This document shows positions 1 through 6,518 of a DNA stretch of 8,145 bases, one piece after another. Within the stretch, counting starts at the first letter, position 1. Each line of letters begins with the position of its first letter. Source of the stretch: an uncultured Alphaproteobacteria bacterium (GTDB lineage: Bacteria; Pseudomonadota; Alphaproteobacteria; Rickettsiales; UBA1997). The stretch spans positions 1-8,145 of the forward strand of contig CAIOKL010000099.1 of NCBI GenBank assembly GCA_903858915.1, in the 5' to 3' direction. The notes beneath the pieces are model-generated. The model saw nothing but the letters and a program-made list of their open reading frames with translations. It made no database searches and was not told the DNA's origin. Made by a program: the position numbers and the translations under genes.

Positions 1-28
1 AAACTAAAAATTTTTTTAACATTAAAAA
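1..28. repeat. 28-base direct repeat, copy 1 (sequence edge)
   Basis: This stretch is identical over 28 bases to 417-444, in the same orientation, with a period of 416 bases. In copy 2 the sequence is internal yejB, encoding the residues LMLKKFLV on the minus strand. Copy 1 begins at the first base of the window, so the true extent of the duplication cannot be seen. Because 416 is not a multiple of three, copy 1 is out of frame with the yejB frame that reaches it, and that frame stops at 22-24. Both a real tandem duplication and an assembly join at a repeated k-mer are compatible with this. Confidence 0.85.
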
Positions 29-750
29 CAGGGAGCCCGGCTCTTCTTTTTGATTGCAGGCCTTATTGAATTTTTCCTGACTCCGTGAGGAGGAAAGTTT
101 GAGAACACTGGAAACGGTGTCCCATTGGAAACAAGACCTCGTAGGGGGAAAATGTTTAAAAAATTACCGCCACAAAATAAAATTATTAATAAAATTGCGA
201 ATAAAAAAGCTGGAATTGCGTGTAAAAAAATTATAATTGTGCTGGTGTAAATATCGAATTTTGAACCATCTTTTAAAGCTTTTTTAATGCCAAGTGGAAT
301 CGAAATTAAGTAGGTTAATAAAACCGTCCAAAGCCCCAATGAAATTGAGACGGGAAGCTTTTCAATTATTAAATCAACAATTTTTTTATCTTGATAAAAA
401 CTTTCGCCAAAATCAAAAACTAAAAATTTTTTTAACATTAAAAAAAATCTTTGATGAATTGGTAAATCAAAGCCGTAATTTTTTTCAATTTGTTTGATTA
501 ATTCTGGATCAACGCCTTGCGAGCCTTGATATTTAAAGTTTGTAGAATCTTGAGAAATATTTTTTATATCAAAATTATTTATTTTTGATTCGGAAATTTC
601 TCCAGAAATTTTATTGTGATTTATTTGCGACAAAAACCTTTCAACTGGACCTCCCGGAGCGGTTTGTATAATTAAAAAATTTAATAATAAAATTACCAAT
701 AAAGTTGGAAAAATTAATAAAAATCTTTTGAAAAAATAGCGATAAATCAT
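22..750 (-). CDS. yejB: YejB-type peptide ABC transporter permease, disrupted C-terminus
   Basis: YejB is an inner-membrane permease of the YejABEF oligopeptide (microcin C-type) importer, in the DppB/OppB superfamily. Residues 1-209 fit the family: a first membrane helix at about 10-28, the APGGP motif at 31-35, and a periplasmic loop rich in Asn and Ser ending in GVDPELI and YGFDLPIHQRF. A second hydrophobic stretch begins LPVSISLGLW and a third AIPAFLFAILL, and the family block FPLRGLVS follows. After that the match ends abruptly, and 33 unrelated basic, proline-containing residues lead to a TAA at 22-24. The E. coli protein is about 364 residues, so the last 130 or so are missing, including the cytoplasmic loop that docks the ATPase. 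As read, the product should not work. I chose ATG at 750, which gives the usual family N-terminus (MIYRYFFKRFLL); an in-frame TTG at 777 would overlap tolB. It lies 17 bases after tolB and is probably in the same operon. The break may be a real mutation or an assembly fault. Confidence 0.85.
   Translation of the reverse strand: MIYRYFFKRFLLIFPTLLVILLLNFLIIQTAPGGPVERFLSQINHNKISGEISESKINNFDIKNISQDSTNFKYQGSQGVDPELIKQIEKNYGFDLPIHQRFFLMLKKFLVFDFGESFYQDKKIVDLIIEKLPVSISLGLWTVLLTYLISIPLGIKKALKDGSKFDIYTSTIIIFLHAIPAFLFAILLIILFCGGNFLNIFPLRGLVSNGTPFPVFSNFPPHGVRKNSIRPAIKKKSRAPCF
29..126. other. GC-richer foreign segment interrupting yejB, with hairpins
   Basis: This 98-base block sits between the last YejB-like codon and the duplicated repeat. 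By hand count 47 of 98 bases are G or C, against 12 of 60 in 181-240, so its composition is unlike the host gene. The plus strand can fold several small hairpins. They are ACACTG-GAAA-CGGTGT at 105-120, CTCC-GTGA-GGAG at 81-92 (or a six-pair stem 73-78/91-96), and GAGC-CCG-GCTC at 33-43. Two of these carry GNRA-type tetraloops (GAAA, GTGA), and the 105-120 stem contains a G-T pair that works only in plus-strand RNA. All this hints at a structured RNA or a small repetitive element, comparable in size to the palindromic elements known to insert into Rickettsia genes. I could not match it to RNase P RNA, tmRNA, SRP RNA, rRNA or an intron. It could also be chimeric assembly sequence. Confidence 0.5.
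417..444. repeat. 28-base direct repeat, copy 2 (inside yejB)
   Basis: This is the partner of the repeat at 1-28 and lies inside the intact part of yejB. Its minus-strand translation, LMLKKFLV, leads directly into FDFGESF, which fits the YejB family at this position, so this is the native copy. The repeat is A/T-rich, but a 28-base exact match is too long to be a comfortable coincidence. Confidence 0.85.
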
Positions 751-767
751 TAAAAAATTAAAATATT

Positions 768-2189
768 TTATGACCAATCTGGGTCGGTTGCGCCTTCATT
801 TGGAGGTGTTTGAATCTCATGTTCATAACCGGTTATAATATCAATTACAAATATTCTGGGAATCGATTCTAAGCCATATGGAGTGCGTTTTTTTGAATAA
901 ATTAAATATCTTCCGCTTGGCGACCAGCGCGCCCCCTCAACCAAATAAGCGCTGGTTAATAATTTTTCGGCATTGCCATTTATATTCATGACGCCCACAA
1001 AAAATTTACCACTTTTTTGTTTTATAAAAGCAATCGATCTGCCGTCTGGAGACCACATTGGCTTGGAATAAGAGCCTTCGCCATTGCTTATTTTGTTTAA
1101 AGATAAAGTGTCGATATTCATCACATAAAGTTGTTGAGAGCCTTCGCGATCCGAAACAAAAACAAAAGAATTTCCATCGGGAGAATATGAGGCTGTAGTA
1201 TCAATTGCGGGCGATTTAGTTAATTTTTTGGCAAAATTTTGAGAAATATTGAGTTCGTGAATATCGCTATTGCCGTCTTCGATTGCGGTTAATAAAATTC
1301 GGTCGGGAGTTTTTGGGTTAACATTTGGAGCTAAAGTAGTGCCTTTGAAGCCTCCAATTTTCTGGCTTCGCAAGGTTTTGGTGTTTAATGAAAAAATTTG
1401 TGGTCGTCCTTGAAAATATCTTAAATAATAAAGTTCATCGCGTCGCTTTGAAAAAATTGGTGTTAAAACCATTTCCGAACCATCGGTTAAATTTCTATAA
1501 TTTTCACCATCAAAATCAATCATCGAAATTTTTTTAATTCTTCTGCGATAAGTGCCGGTTTCTGAAATATAAACTATTTGAGAATTGAAGTGTCCCAAGG
1601 TTTCGCCGGTTATTGATTTATAAATTTCGTCGGAAAGTAAATTGGCGGTTTTGCCATAATTTTCGGGAGCCGAAGAATAAAATTTACCAAAAGTTTGTTT
1701 GCGATCAAGAATGTCCCACATTCTAATTCTTATTTCGAGATTGCCAATTATGTCATAATTAAATTGCGCGGTAACTAGAGCTTCAATGCCAGCGCTATAA
1801 TATTTATCAAAATCGGGAACTAAATTTATATCAACTGAATTGATAATTTGAGAAAGGTTTTGATCGAGACTTTCTGAATTATTATTTTGAGAATTTTCAT
1901 CCAAAACATTGGTTGAATTTGATAATTTTTGTTGCAGAATTTGATTTTGATTAATTTGATTTTGACTTACAACTTCAACGAGATTGGTGGATTTTAAATT
2001 AAAAACTATTTTTTGCAAAATCTGTTTTGCTTCATTATTTATAGAAAAATTATTCGACTCAAATCCAATAAATAAAATTTTGGTTTTTGATAAATTATCA
2101 TCTTTAATTGTGATATTTAAAATGGCATCAGCCCTTGATGAATATAGAGAAAAAGCGATTATTAAAAAAAGTGATTTTAAAATTTTCAT
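768..2189 (-). CDS. tolB: Tol-Pal system periplasmic protein TolB
   Basis: TolB is the periplasmic beta-propeller of the Tol-Pal complex. It binds Pal and TolA and supports outer-membrane constriction at division and envelope integrity. A signal peptide is clear: MKILK, a hydrophobic core at about residues 7-16, and SSRADA with a likely cleavage near residue 22. An N-terminal domain follows (about 25-200), then a C-terminal six-blade propeller. Three blade motifs of the PD40/WD40-like type lie at Y335-SPDG, W379-SPDG and W422-SPSG, 43-44 residues apart, and the protein ends in TDPDWS. Residues 75-118 are almost entirely Asn, Gln, Ser, Ile and Leu, an apparent low-complexity insertion in the N-terminal domain; it explains the 473-residue length, since TolB is usually about 430. 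No tolQRA or pal is adjacent. It lies between hslV and yejB on one strand, with 18- and 17-base gaps. The start ATG has no visible Shine-Dalgarno sequence, but it is the only start that gives the signal peptide. Confidence 0.96.
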   Translation of the reverse strand: MKILKSLFLIIAFSLYSSRADAILNITIKDDNLSKTKILFIGFESNNFSINNEAKQILQKIVFNLKSTNLVEVVSQNQINQNQILQQKLSNSTNVLDENSQNNNSESLDQNLSQIINSVDINLVPDFDKYYSAGIEALVTAQFNYDIIGNLEIRIRMWDILDRKQTFGKFYSSAPENYGKTANLLSDEIYKSITGETLGHFNSQIVYISETGTYRRRIKKISMIDFDGENYRNLTDGSEMVLTPIFSKRRDELYYLRYFQGRPQIFSLNTKTLRSQKIGGFKGTTLAPNVNPKTPDRILLTAIEDGNSDIHELNISQNFAKKLTKSPAIDTTASYSPDGNSFVFVSDREGSQQLYVMNIDTLSLNKISNGEGSYSKPMWSPDGRSIAFIKQKSGKFFVGVMNINGNAEKLLTSAYLVEGARWSPSGRYLIYSKKRTPYGLESIPRIFVIDIITGYEHEIQTPPNEGATDPDWS

Positions 2190-2207
2190 TTAATCAAAAA
2201 ATATAAA

Positions 2208-2756
2208 TTAGAATTTTTCGATAATAATATTATCGTTGGTATAAACACATAATTTGGCGGCGATTTTCATGGAGCGCGCACAAATTTCTTCGGCGCTTAA
2301 ATCAAAATCAACCAATGCTCGCGCTGCCGATAAAGCATAATTTCCGCCCGAACCGATGCCGATTATGCCATCTTCCGGCTCAAGAACATCGCCATTTCCA
2401 GTCAAAACTAAAGAAATATTTTTATCAACAACAATCATCATAGCTTCAAGGCGACGCAAATATTTATCCGTTCTCCAATCCTTAGCTAATTCAACACAAG
2501 CGCGCATCAATTGAGTGGGATATTGTTCGAGTTTATTTTCTAGTCTTTCAAAAAGCGTGAAGGCATCGGCGGTTGCGCCAGCAAATCCTCCAATGATTGA
2601 GCCATCGCCCAAATAACGAATTTTTTTAGCATTTGATTTTAATACAGTTGAGCCCAAAGAAACTTGACCATCGCCAGCTATCGCCACTTGATTATTTTTG
2701 CGAACGGATAAAATTGTCGTTCCGTAAATTGTTGAAGAGTCCTTATGATTAAGCAT
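2208..2756 (-). CDS. hslV: ATP-dependent protease peptidase subunit HslV (ClpQ)
   Basis: HslV is the threonine-protease core of the cytoplasmic HslUV (ClpYQ) complex, a proteasome-like double hexamer fed by the HslU ATPase. The mature enzyme should begin at T13 (TTILSVRK), after removal of a 12-residue propeptide (MLNHKDSSTIYG). Short extensions of this kind occur in Rickettsia HslV, whereas E. coli HslV has only Met before the Thr. Counting T13 as 1, the proteasome-type catalytic residues are present: Thr1, Asp17 (residue 29, in GDGQVS) and Lys33 (residue 45, in NAKK). Other family blocks are GGFAGATADAFTLFERLE, ELAKDWRTDKYLRRLEAM, LTGNGDV and IGSGG. The 182-residue length is normal. It is the first gene of a minus-strand run with tolB and yejB. 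The usual partner hslU is not downstream and must lie elsewhere for HslV to be active. No Shine-Dalgarno sequence is visible before the ATG. Confidence 0.97.
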   Translation of the reverse strand: MLNHKDSSTIYGTTILSVRKNNQVAIAGDGQVSLGSTVLKSNAKKIRYLGDGSIIGGFAGATADAFTLFERLENKLEQYPTQLMRACVELAKDWRTDKYLRRLEAMMIVVDKNISLVLTGNGDVLEPEDGIIGIGSGGNYALSAARALVDFDLSAEEICARSMKIAAKLCVYTNDNIIIEKF

Positions 2757-2866
2757 TTTATTTTTTTATTTGTTTTGTTTAAAAAATAATATTATAAAAA
2801 TGTTGCATTTAATTCTTTTTTACAAGAAAAATAATTAATTAACAAAATATTTGCACAAAATTATCA
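2757..2866. promoter_or_regulatory. Divergent intergenic region with a possible hslV promoter
   Basis: This 110-base, very AT-rich spacer separates the minus-strand hslV operon from the plus-strand ampG-virB4-virB6 run, so it should hold promoters for both. On the minus strand a perfect TATAAT (plus-strand 2791-2796) lies 34 bases before the hslV ATG, a reasonable place for a -10 box. No good -35 box stands 16-18 bases further upstream. On the plus strand I found only weak candidates, such as TTGCAT at 2804 with AAAAAT 17 bases on. In sequence this AT-rich a chance TATAAT is not surprising, so the regional call is firmer than the individual box. Confidence 0.4.
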
Positions 2867-4141
2867 ATGTTTTCAAATAATAAAAAGAATTTTTTAGTAA
2901 TTTTTTTTCTTGGAATAAGTTCGGGAATACCAATTACGCTAATATTGTCAACGCTTAAGGCTTTGTTGGTCGATAAAGGTTTTGATATTAAAGTTATTGG
3001 TTTTTTATCGCTAGTAAGCTTGCCTTATTCCTTAAAAATATTCGTCGCTCCGATTGTTGATTCTATGGCAATACCATATCTCACAAAAAAATTCGGAAAC
3101 CGTCGCTCTTGGATTTTTTTTACACAAATTTTATTAACAATATCAATTTTTTTATTGGGAATTTTTGGAGAAATTGCTTCTTTAAAATGGATAGCAATTT
3201 TGTCATTTTTAATAGCTTGCATTTCCGCCACTCAAGATATTGTAATCGATGGATATAGAATAGAATTAATAAAAAAAGAAGAGCAGGCTTTTGCGTCGGG
3301 ATTTTATATTTATGGTTATAGAATTGGCATGTTAATTTCCGGCTCTCTTGCGCTCGCATTATCCGATAAAATTAGATGGGATATTGTATATTTTTTGATG
3401 TCGGGATTCATGTTATTGTGCGTTGTGGCAACTTTTTTTGCTAAAGAAAGTCGAATAAATTGGCATCCGCGCAAATATCATTTTAGAATTTGGTTTGTAA
3501 AATTTATTATCCGTCCACTAAAGAATTTTTCTGAAAGAAAAAATTGGGTCGCAATTTTAATTTTTATAGTTTTGTTTAAACTTGCCGATGCTTTTGTTGG
3601 AAATTTAACTTTGCCATTTTTGTTGGAATCGGGATACACCAAAATGGAATTGGCAACGATATTAAAAACTTTTGGATTGTTCGCGACCCTTTTCGGAGTT
3701 TATTGCGGTGGAATTTTTTCTAAAAAAATTGGGATTTATAAATCATTGTGGTTGGCGACAATTCTTCAGGCACTTTCAAACTTTGCTTTTGTTTATTTGG
3801 CGATGAATGAAAAAAATCTAAATTCTCTTTATTTTGTTGTTTTTATAGAAAATTTCTGTGGCGGAATTGGTGATGCAATTTTTGTGGGATATTTGAGCAG
3901 TATTTGTAATTTAAAATTCAGCTCAACACAATATGCATTATTTTCTTCGATATCATCAATTTCTAGGAGCGCATTGTCTTCGACATCGGGATTTTACGCA
4001 AGTTATTTTGGTTGGATTAATTTTTTTATTTTTTCAGCATTATTAGCAATTCCAGCGATTGCATTGTTAATTATTTTAAATAAAAATAGTTATAACAAAT
4101 TTAGAAAAAACAATAACGAAAATGCGTTTTACAACGGTTAA
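2867..4141 (+). CDS. ampG: AmpG-family muropeptide permease (MFS transporter)
   Basis: This is a 424-residue polytopic inner-membrane protein of the major facilitator superfamily, AmpG type. AmpG imports anhydromuropeptides released by cell-wall turnover, with proton coupling, for peptidoglycan recycling. Family features in order are FFLGISSGIPITL near residues 13-25, LLVDKGFDIKVIGFLSLVSLPYSLK (about 33-57), a cytoplasmic GNRRSW loop, and the diagnostic SATQDIVIDGYRIE with D124-R131 at its core. YGYRIGMLISG follows, then a basic central loop (about 195-220) between the two six-helix halves. A further GGIGDAIFVGYLSSICN stretch sits near residue 340. Its length matches the family. Rickettsiales often carry several AmpG paralogues with differing or unproven substrates, so the exact cargo is inferred. 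The ATG at 2867 gives the standard N-terminus but has no Shine-Dalgarno sequence. Its end overlaps the first possible virB4 ATG by 20 bases, so it is probably co-transcribed with virB4. Confidence 0.9.
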   Translation: MFSNNKKNFLVIFFLGISSGIPITLILSTLKALLVDKGFDIKVIGFLSLVSLPYSLKIFVAPIVDSMAIPYLTKKFGNRRSWIFFTQILLTISIFLLGIFGEIASLKWIAILSFLIACISATQDIVIDGYRIELIKKEEQAFASGFYIYGYRIGMLISGSLALALSDKIRWDIVYFLMSGFMLLCVVATFFAKESRINWHPRKYHFRIWFVKFIIRPLKNFSERKNWVAILIFIVLFKLADAFVGNLTLPFLLESGYTKMELATILKTFGLFATLFGVYCGGIFSKKIGIYKSLWLATILQALSNFAFVYLAMNEKNLNSLYFVVFIENFCGGIGDAIFVGYLSSICNLKFSSTQYALFSSISSISRSALSSTSGFYASYFGWINFFIFSALLAIPAIALLIILNKNSYNKFRKNNNENAFYNG

Positions 4142-6518
4142 GACCAAAAAACATAAATTAGTTAAAAAAGAAGTTTCGATGGCGCGTTTTATTCCATATA
4201 AATGCCACTGGAACTCTAGCACTATAATGACCCACGATGAAAAATTAATTAGAGTAATTAAAGTTAAAGGATTTTCATTTGAAACTGCCGATGATGCAGA
4301 TATCGATATTAGAAAAAGAACGCGCAACAATCTTTTAAAAAGTATGTCTTCGGGAAATTTTTCACTTTATTTCCATACGATAAGGCGCAAGGAAAAAGGC
4401 TTTCCAGATGGTTCAATGCCCGAAGGATTTAGTAAGGATTTGAACGAAGCTTGGAAACAAAGACATTCCGATTCGGAATGTTATGTTAACGAACATTATT
4501 TCACGCTTATTCGGGGCTTGAATAAAGGTGGTATTTCTGGAATTCAGAATATGATAACAAAAATTCAGCACCAAGCCGATAAATCTTCTTGGGAAAATTT
4601 TATGAATGATGCGTACGAAGAACTTGAGGAGGCAACTGAAAGAGTATTGAATGGTTTTTCAAGTTATGGCGCAGAATTACTCGATATTGCAGAATCAGAA
4701 AATGGTTTTTTTTCAGAAGTTTTAGAATTTTTGGCGCGCCTTGTAAATTGCGGGAATTCTCAGCCATTTATGTTGCCATTGGGTGATATAGCGCATTATC
4801 TTCCGTTAAATAGATTATATTTTGGGAACAAAACGATTGAGATACATTCGAATAACGAAATTAAATATGCCGGAGTTGTTTCGATTAAAGAATATAGGCC
4901 GTCTACGCATTCGGGAATTATTGACGGCTTTATGCAAATGCCTTTTGAATTGATTGTAAGTCAATCATTTTCGTTTGTTGACAGAGCGATTGCAATTAGT
5001 TCGATGCAATTACAACAAAGAAGATTAACACAATCAGAAGATGTAGCGACTTCGCAAATTGGCGCTATCGATGAAGCTCTTGATTCGGCAATGAGTGGTG
5101 AATTTGCGTTTGGATTGCATCATTTAACAATTCTTTGCATTCAAGACACTTTGAAAAAAGTCGAGACCGCTTTATCGCTTGCGGTTGTTCAATTATCTAA
5201 TTCTGGAATTAATGGCGTGAGAGAAAGAATTAATCTTGAGCCGGCTTATTGGGCGCAACTTCCCGGAAATAATGATTATATGGCGAGAAGGTCGACGGTC
5301 AATACTTTAAACATCGCATCTTTTGCATCTTTTCATAATTATCCAACCGGAAAAAGAGACGGTAATCATTGGGGCAATGCTCTTACGGTTTTGAATACAT
5401 CTTCGGGAACGCCATATTTTTTCAACTTTCATATAAGAGATGTTGGCCATACCATGATAGTCGGTCCAACTGGTGCGGGTAAAACTGTTTTGTTAAATTT
5501 TTTATGCGCGCAAGCTCAAAAATTTCGACCAAAATTATTTTTCTTTGATAAAGACCGTGGCGCTGAAATATTTGTTAGATCAATCGGTGGAGTTTATATA
5601 ATTCCAAGCGCTTCGAAGGTTTCTGGATTTAATCCATTTCAACTTGAAGACACTCTTGAAAATAGAACTTTTTTAGTTGAATTTTTAAAGGCCTTAATAT
5701 CAACGGATAGTAAGTCTATTCCAGCACATGAAGTTGACAGAATAAACGAAGCTGTCGCGGGTAATTTTAAAATTCCCAAAGACAAAAGAAGATTAAGAAA
5801 TTTGGCGCCTTTTATGGGATTGCTTGGTCCCGGTACAATTGCGGGAAGGCTTGCCAAATGGCATTCTAATGGTTCTCACGCCAAATTATTTGATAATGAA
5901 TTAGACTTAATAGATTTTAACGCTTCAAGAACTTTTGGCATAGAGATGGCGCATATTTTACAAGATAAAGAAGCTATTGGACCAGTTTTACTTTATTTAT
6001 TTCATAGAATACAAAATTCTATTAGCGGAGAGCCAACGATGATAGTGCTTGACGAGGCTTGGGCATTGATAGATAATCCAGTTTTTGCGCCAAAAATTAA
6101 AGATTGGCTAAAAGTTTTGAGAAAATTAAATGCCATGGTTGTGTTCGCGACGCAATCGGTTGAAGATGCTACAAAAAGTGATATTTCCGATACTCTTGTT
6201 CAACAAACTTCTACGCAAATATTTTTACCAAACCTCAAAGCTACTTCAGTTTATAGATCGGTTTTTAGATTGTCCGAGAGAGAATTTAATATCGTTAGAA
6301 CCACAGATCCATCTTCAAGATTTTTCTTGGTAAAACAAGATAATGACGGCGTTGTTGCCAAAATAGATTTAAGCGGAATGGAGCAGTTCATAAATGTTCT
6401 CTCTGGAAGAATTGAAACCGTGGCACTTCTAGATGAGATAATGAATGAAGTTGGCGAAGATCCAGAAAATTGGCTTCCTATTTTTAATGAAAAACTAAAC
6501 AATACTGATTCTCAATAG
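4122..6518 (+). CDS. virB4: Type IV secretion system ATPase VirB4
   Basis: VirB4 is the cytoplasmic, inner-membrane-associated ATPase that energises assembly and transport in VirB-type secretion systems. The N-terminal block (FIPYKCHW near residue 23, then FSFETADDADIDI and LYFHTIRR) and the central region (about 180-400) are of the CagE/TrbE/VirB type. The C-terminal RecA-like motor has a Walker A motif GPTGAGKT at 448-455, a Walker B MIVLDEAW at 640-647 (D644, E645), and the conserved FATQSVEDA at 675-683. Every motif needed for ATPase activity is intact. The 798-residue length is normal for Rickettsiales VirB4. Two starts are possible: ATG 4122, overlapping ampG by 20 bases, or ATG 4179 (MARFIPYK), preceded by a purine-rich AAAAAAGAAG. 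The 19 residues between them are mostly basic, and I cannot decide which is used. The gene ends in TAG, sharing one base with the GTG start of the virB6-like gene. No virB3 lies upstream. Confidence 0.97.
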   Translation: MRFTTVKTKKHKLVKKEVSMARFIPYKCHWNSSTIMTHDEKLIRVIKVKGFSFETADDADIDIRKRTRNNLLKSMSSGNFSLYFHTIRRKEKGFPDGSMPEGFSKDLNEAWKQRHSDSECYVNEHYFTLIRGLNKGGISGIQNMITKIQHQADKSSWENFMNDAYEELEEATERVLNGFSSYGAELLDIAESENGFFSEVLEFLARLVNCGNSQPFMLPLGDIAHYLPLNRLYFGNKTIEIHSNNEIKYAGVVSIKEYRPSTHSGIIDGFMQMPFELIVSQSFSFVDRAIAISSMQLQQRRLTQSEDVATSQIGAIDEALDSAMSGEFAFGLHHLTILCIQDTLKKVETALSLAVVQLSNSGINGVRERINLEPAYWAQLPGNNDYMARRSTVNTLNIASFASFHNYPTGKRDGNHWGNALTVLNTSSGTPYFFNFHIRDVGHTMIVGPTGAGKTVLLNFLCAQAQKFRPKLFFFDKDRGAEIFVRSIGGVYIIPSASKVSGFNPFQLEDTLENRTFLVEFLKALISTDSKSIPAHEVDRINEAVAGNFKIPKDKRRLRNLAPFMGLLGPGTIAGRLAKWHSNGSHAKLFDNELDLIDFNASRTFGIEMAHILQDKEAIGPVLLYLFHRIQNSISGEPTMIVLDEAWALIDNPVFAPKIKDWLKVLRKLNAMVVFATQSVEDATKSDISDTLVQQTSTQIFLPNLKATSVYRSVFRLSEREFNIVRTTDPSSRFFLVKQDNDGVVAKIDLSGMEQFINVLSGRIETVALLDEIMNEVGEDPENWLPIFNEKLNNTDSQ
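4164..4173 (+). promoter_or_regulatory. Possible ribosome binding site for the inner virB4 start
   Basis: The purine run AAAAAAGAAG ends five bases before the in-frame ATG at 4179. It is the nearest thing to a Shine-Dalgarno sequence at either virB4 start, and it favours 4179 over 4122. The match is only to the GAAG part of the consensus, and polypurine runs are common in DNA this AT-rich, so it does not settle the question. Confidence 0.3.

Noticed and set aside
29..126. RNase P RNA, suggested by GAGGAAAG-like and AGCCCGGCT-like strings
   Set aside because: The strings are in the wrong order and context, the block is far too short, and the expected flanking conserved regions are missing.
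100..135. 16S rRNA fragment, suggested by ACTGGAAACGGT
   Set aside because: The match is limited to a short GAAA-capped hairpin; the bases on either side do not follow 16S rRNA.
751..777. TTG at 777 as the yejB start
   Set aside because: It would overlap the end of tolB and add nine residues not found in the family; ATG at 750 gives the standard YejB N-terminus.
2757..2866. A riboswitch, small RNA or terminator in the divergent spacer
   Set aside because: The sequence is almost pure A/T without a GC stem followed by a T run, and no conserved RNA motif is visible.
4076..4330. Minus-strand open frame across the ampG-virB4 junction
   Set aside because: It lies opposite two confidently identified genes and its translation resembles no protein family; it is a shadow of AT-rich coding sequence.
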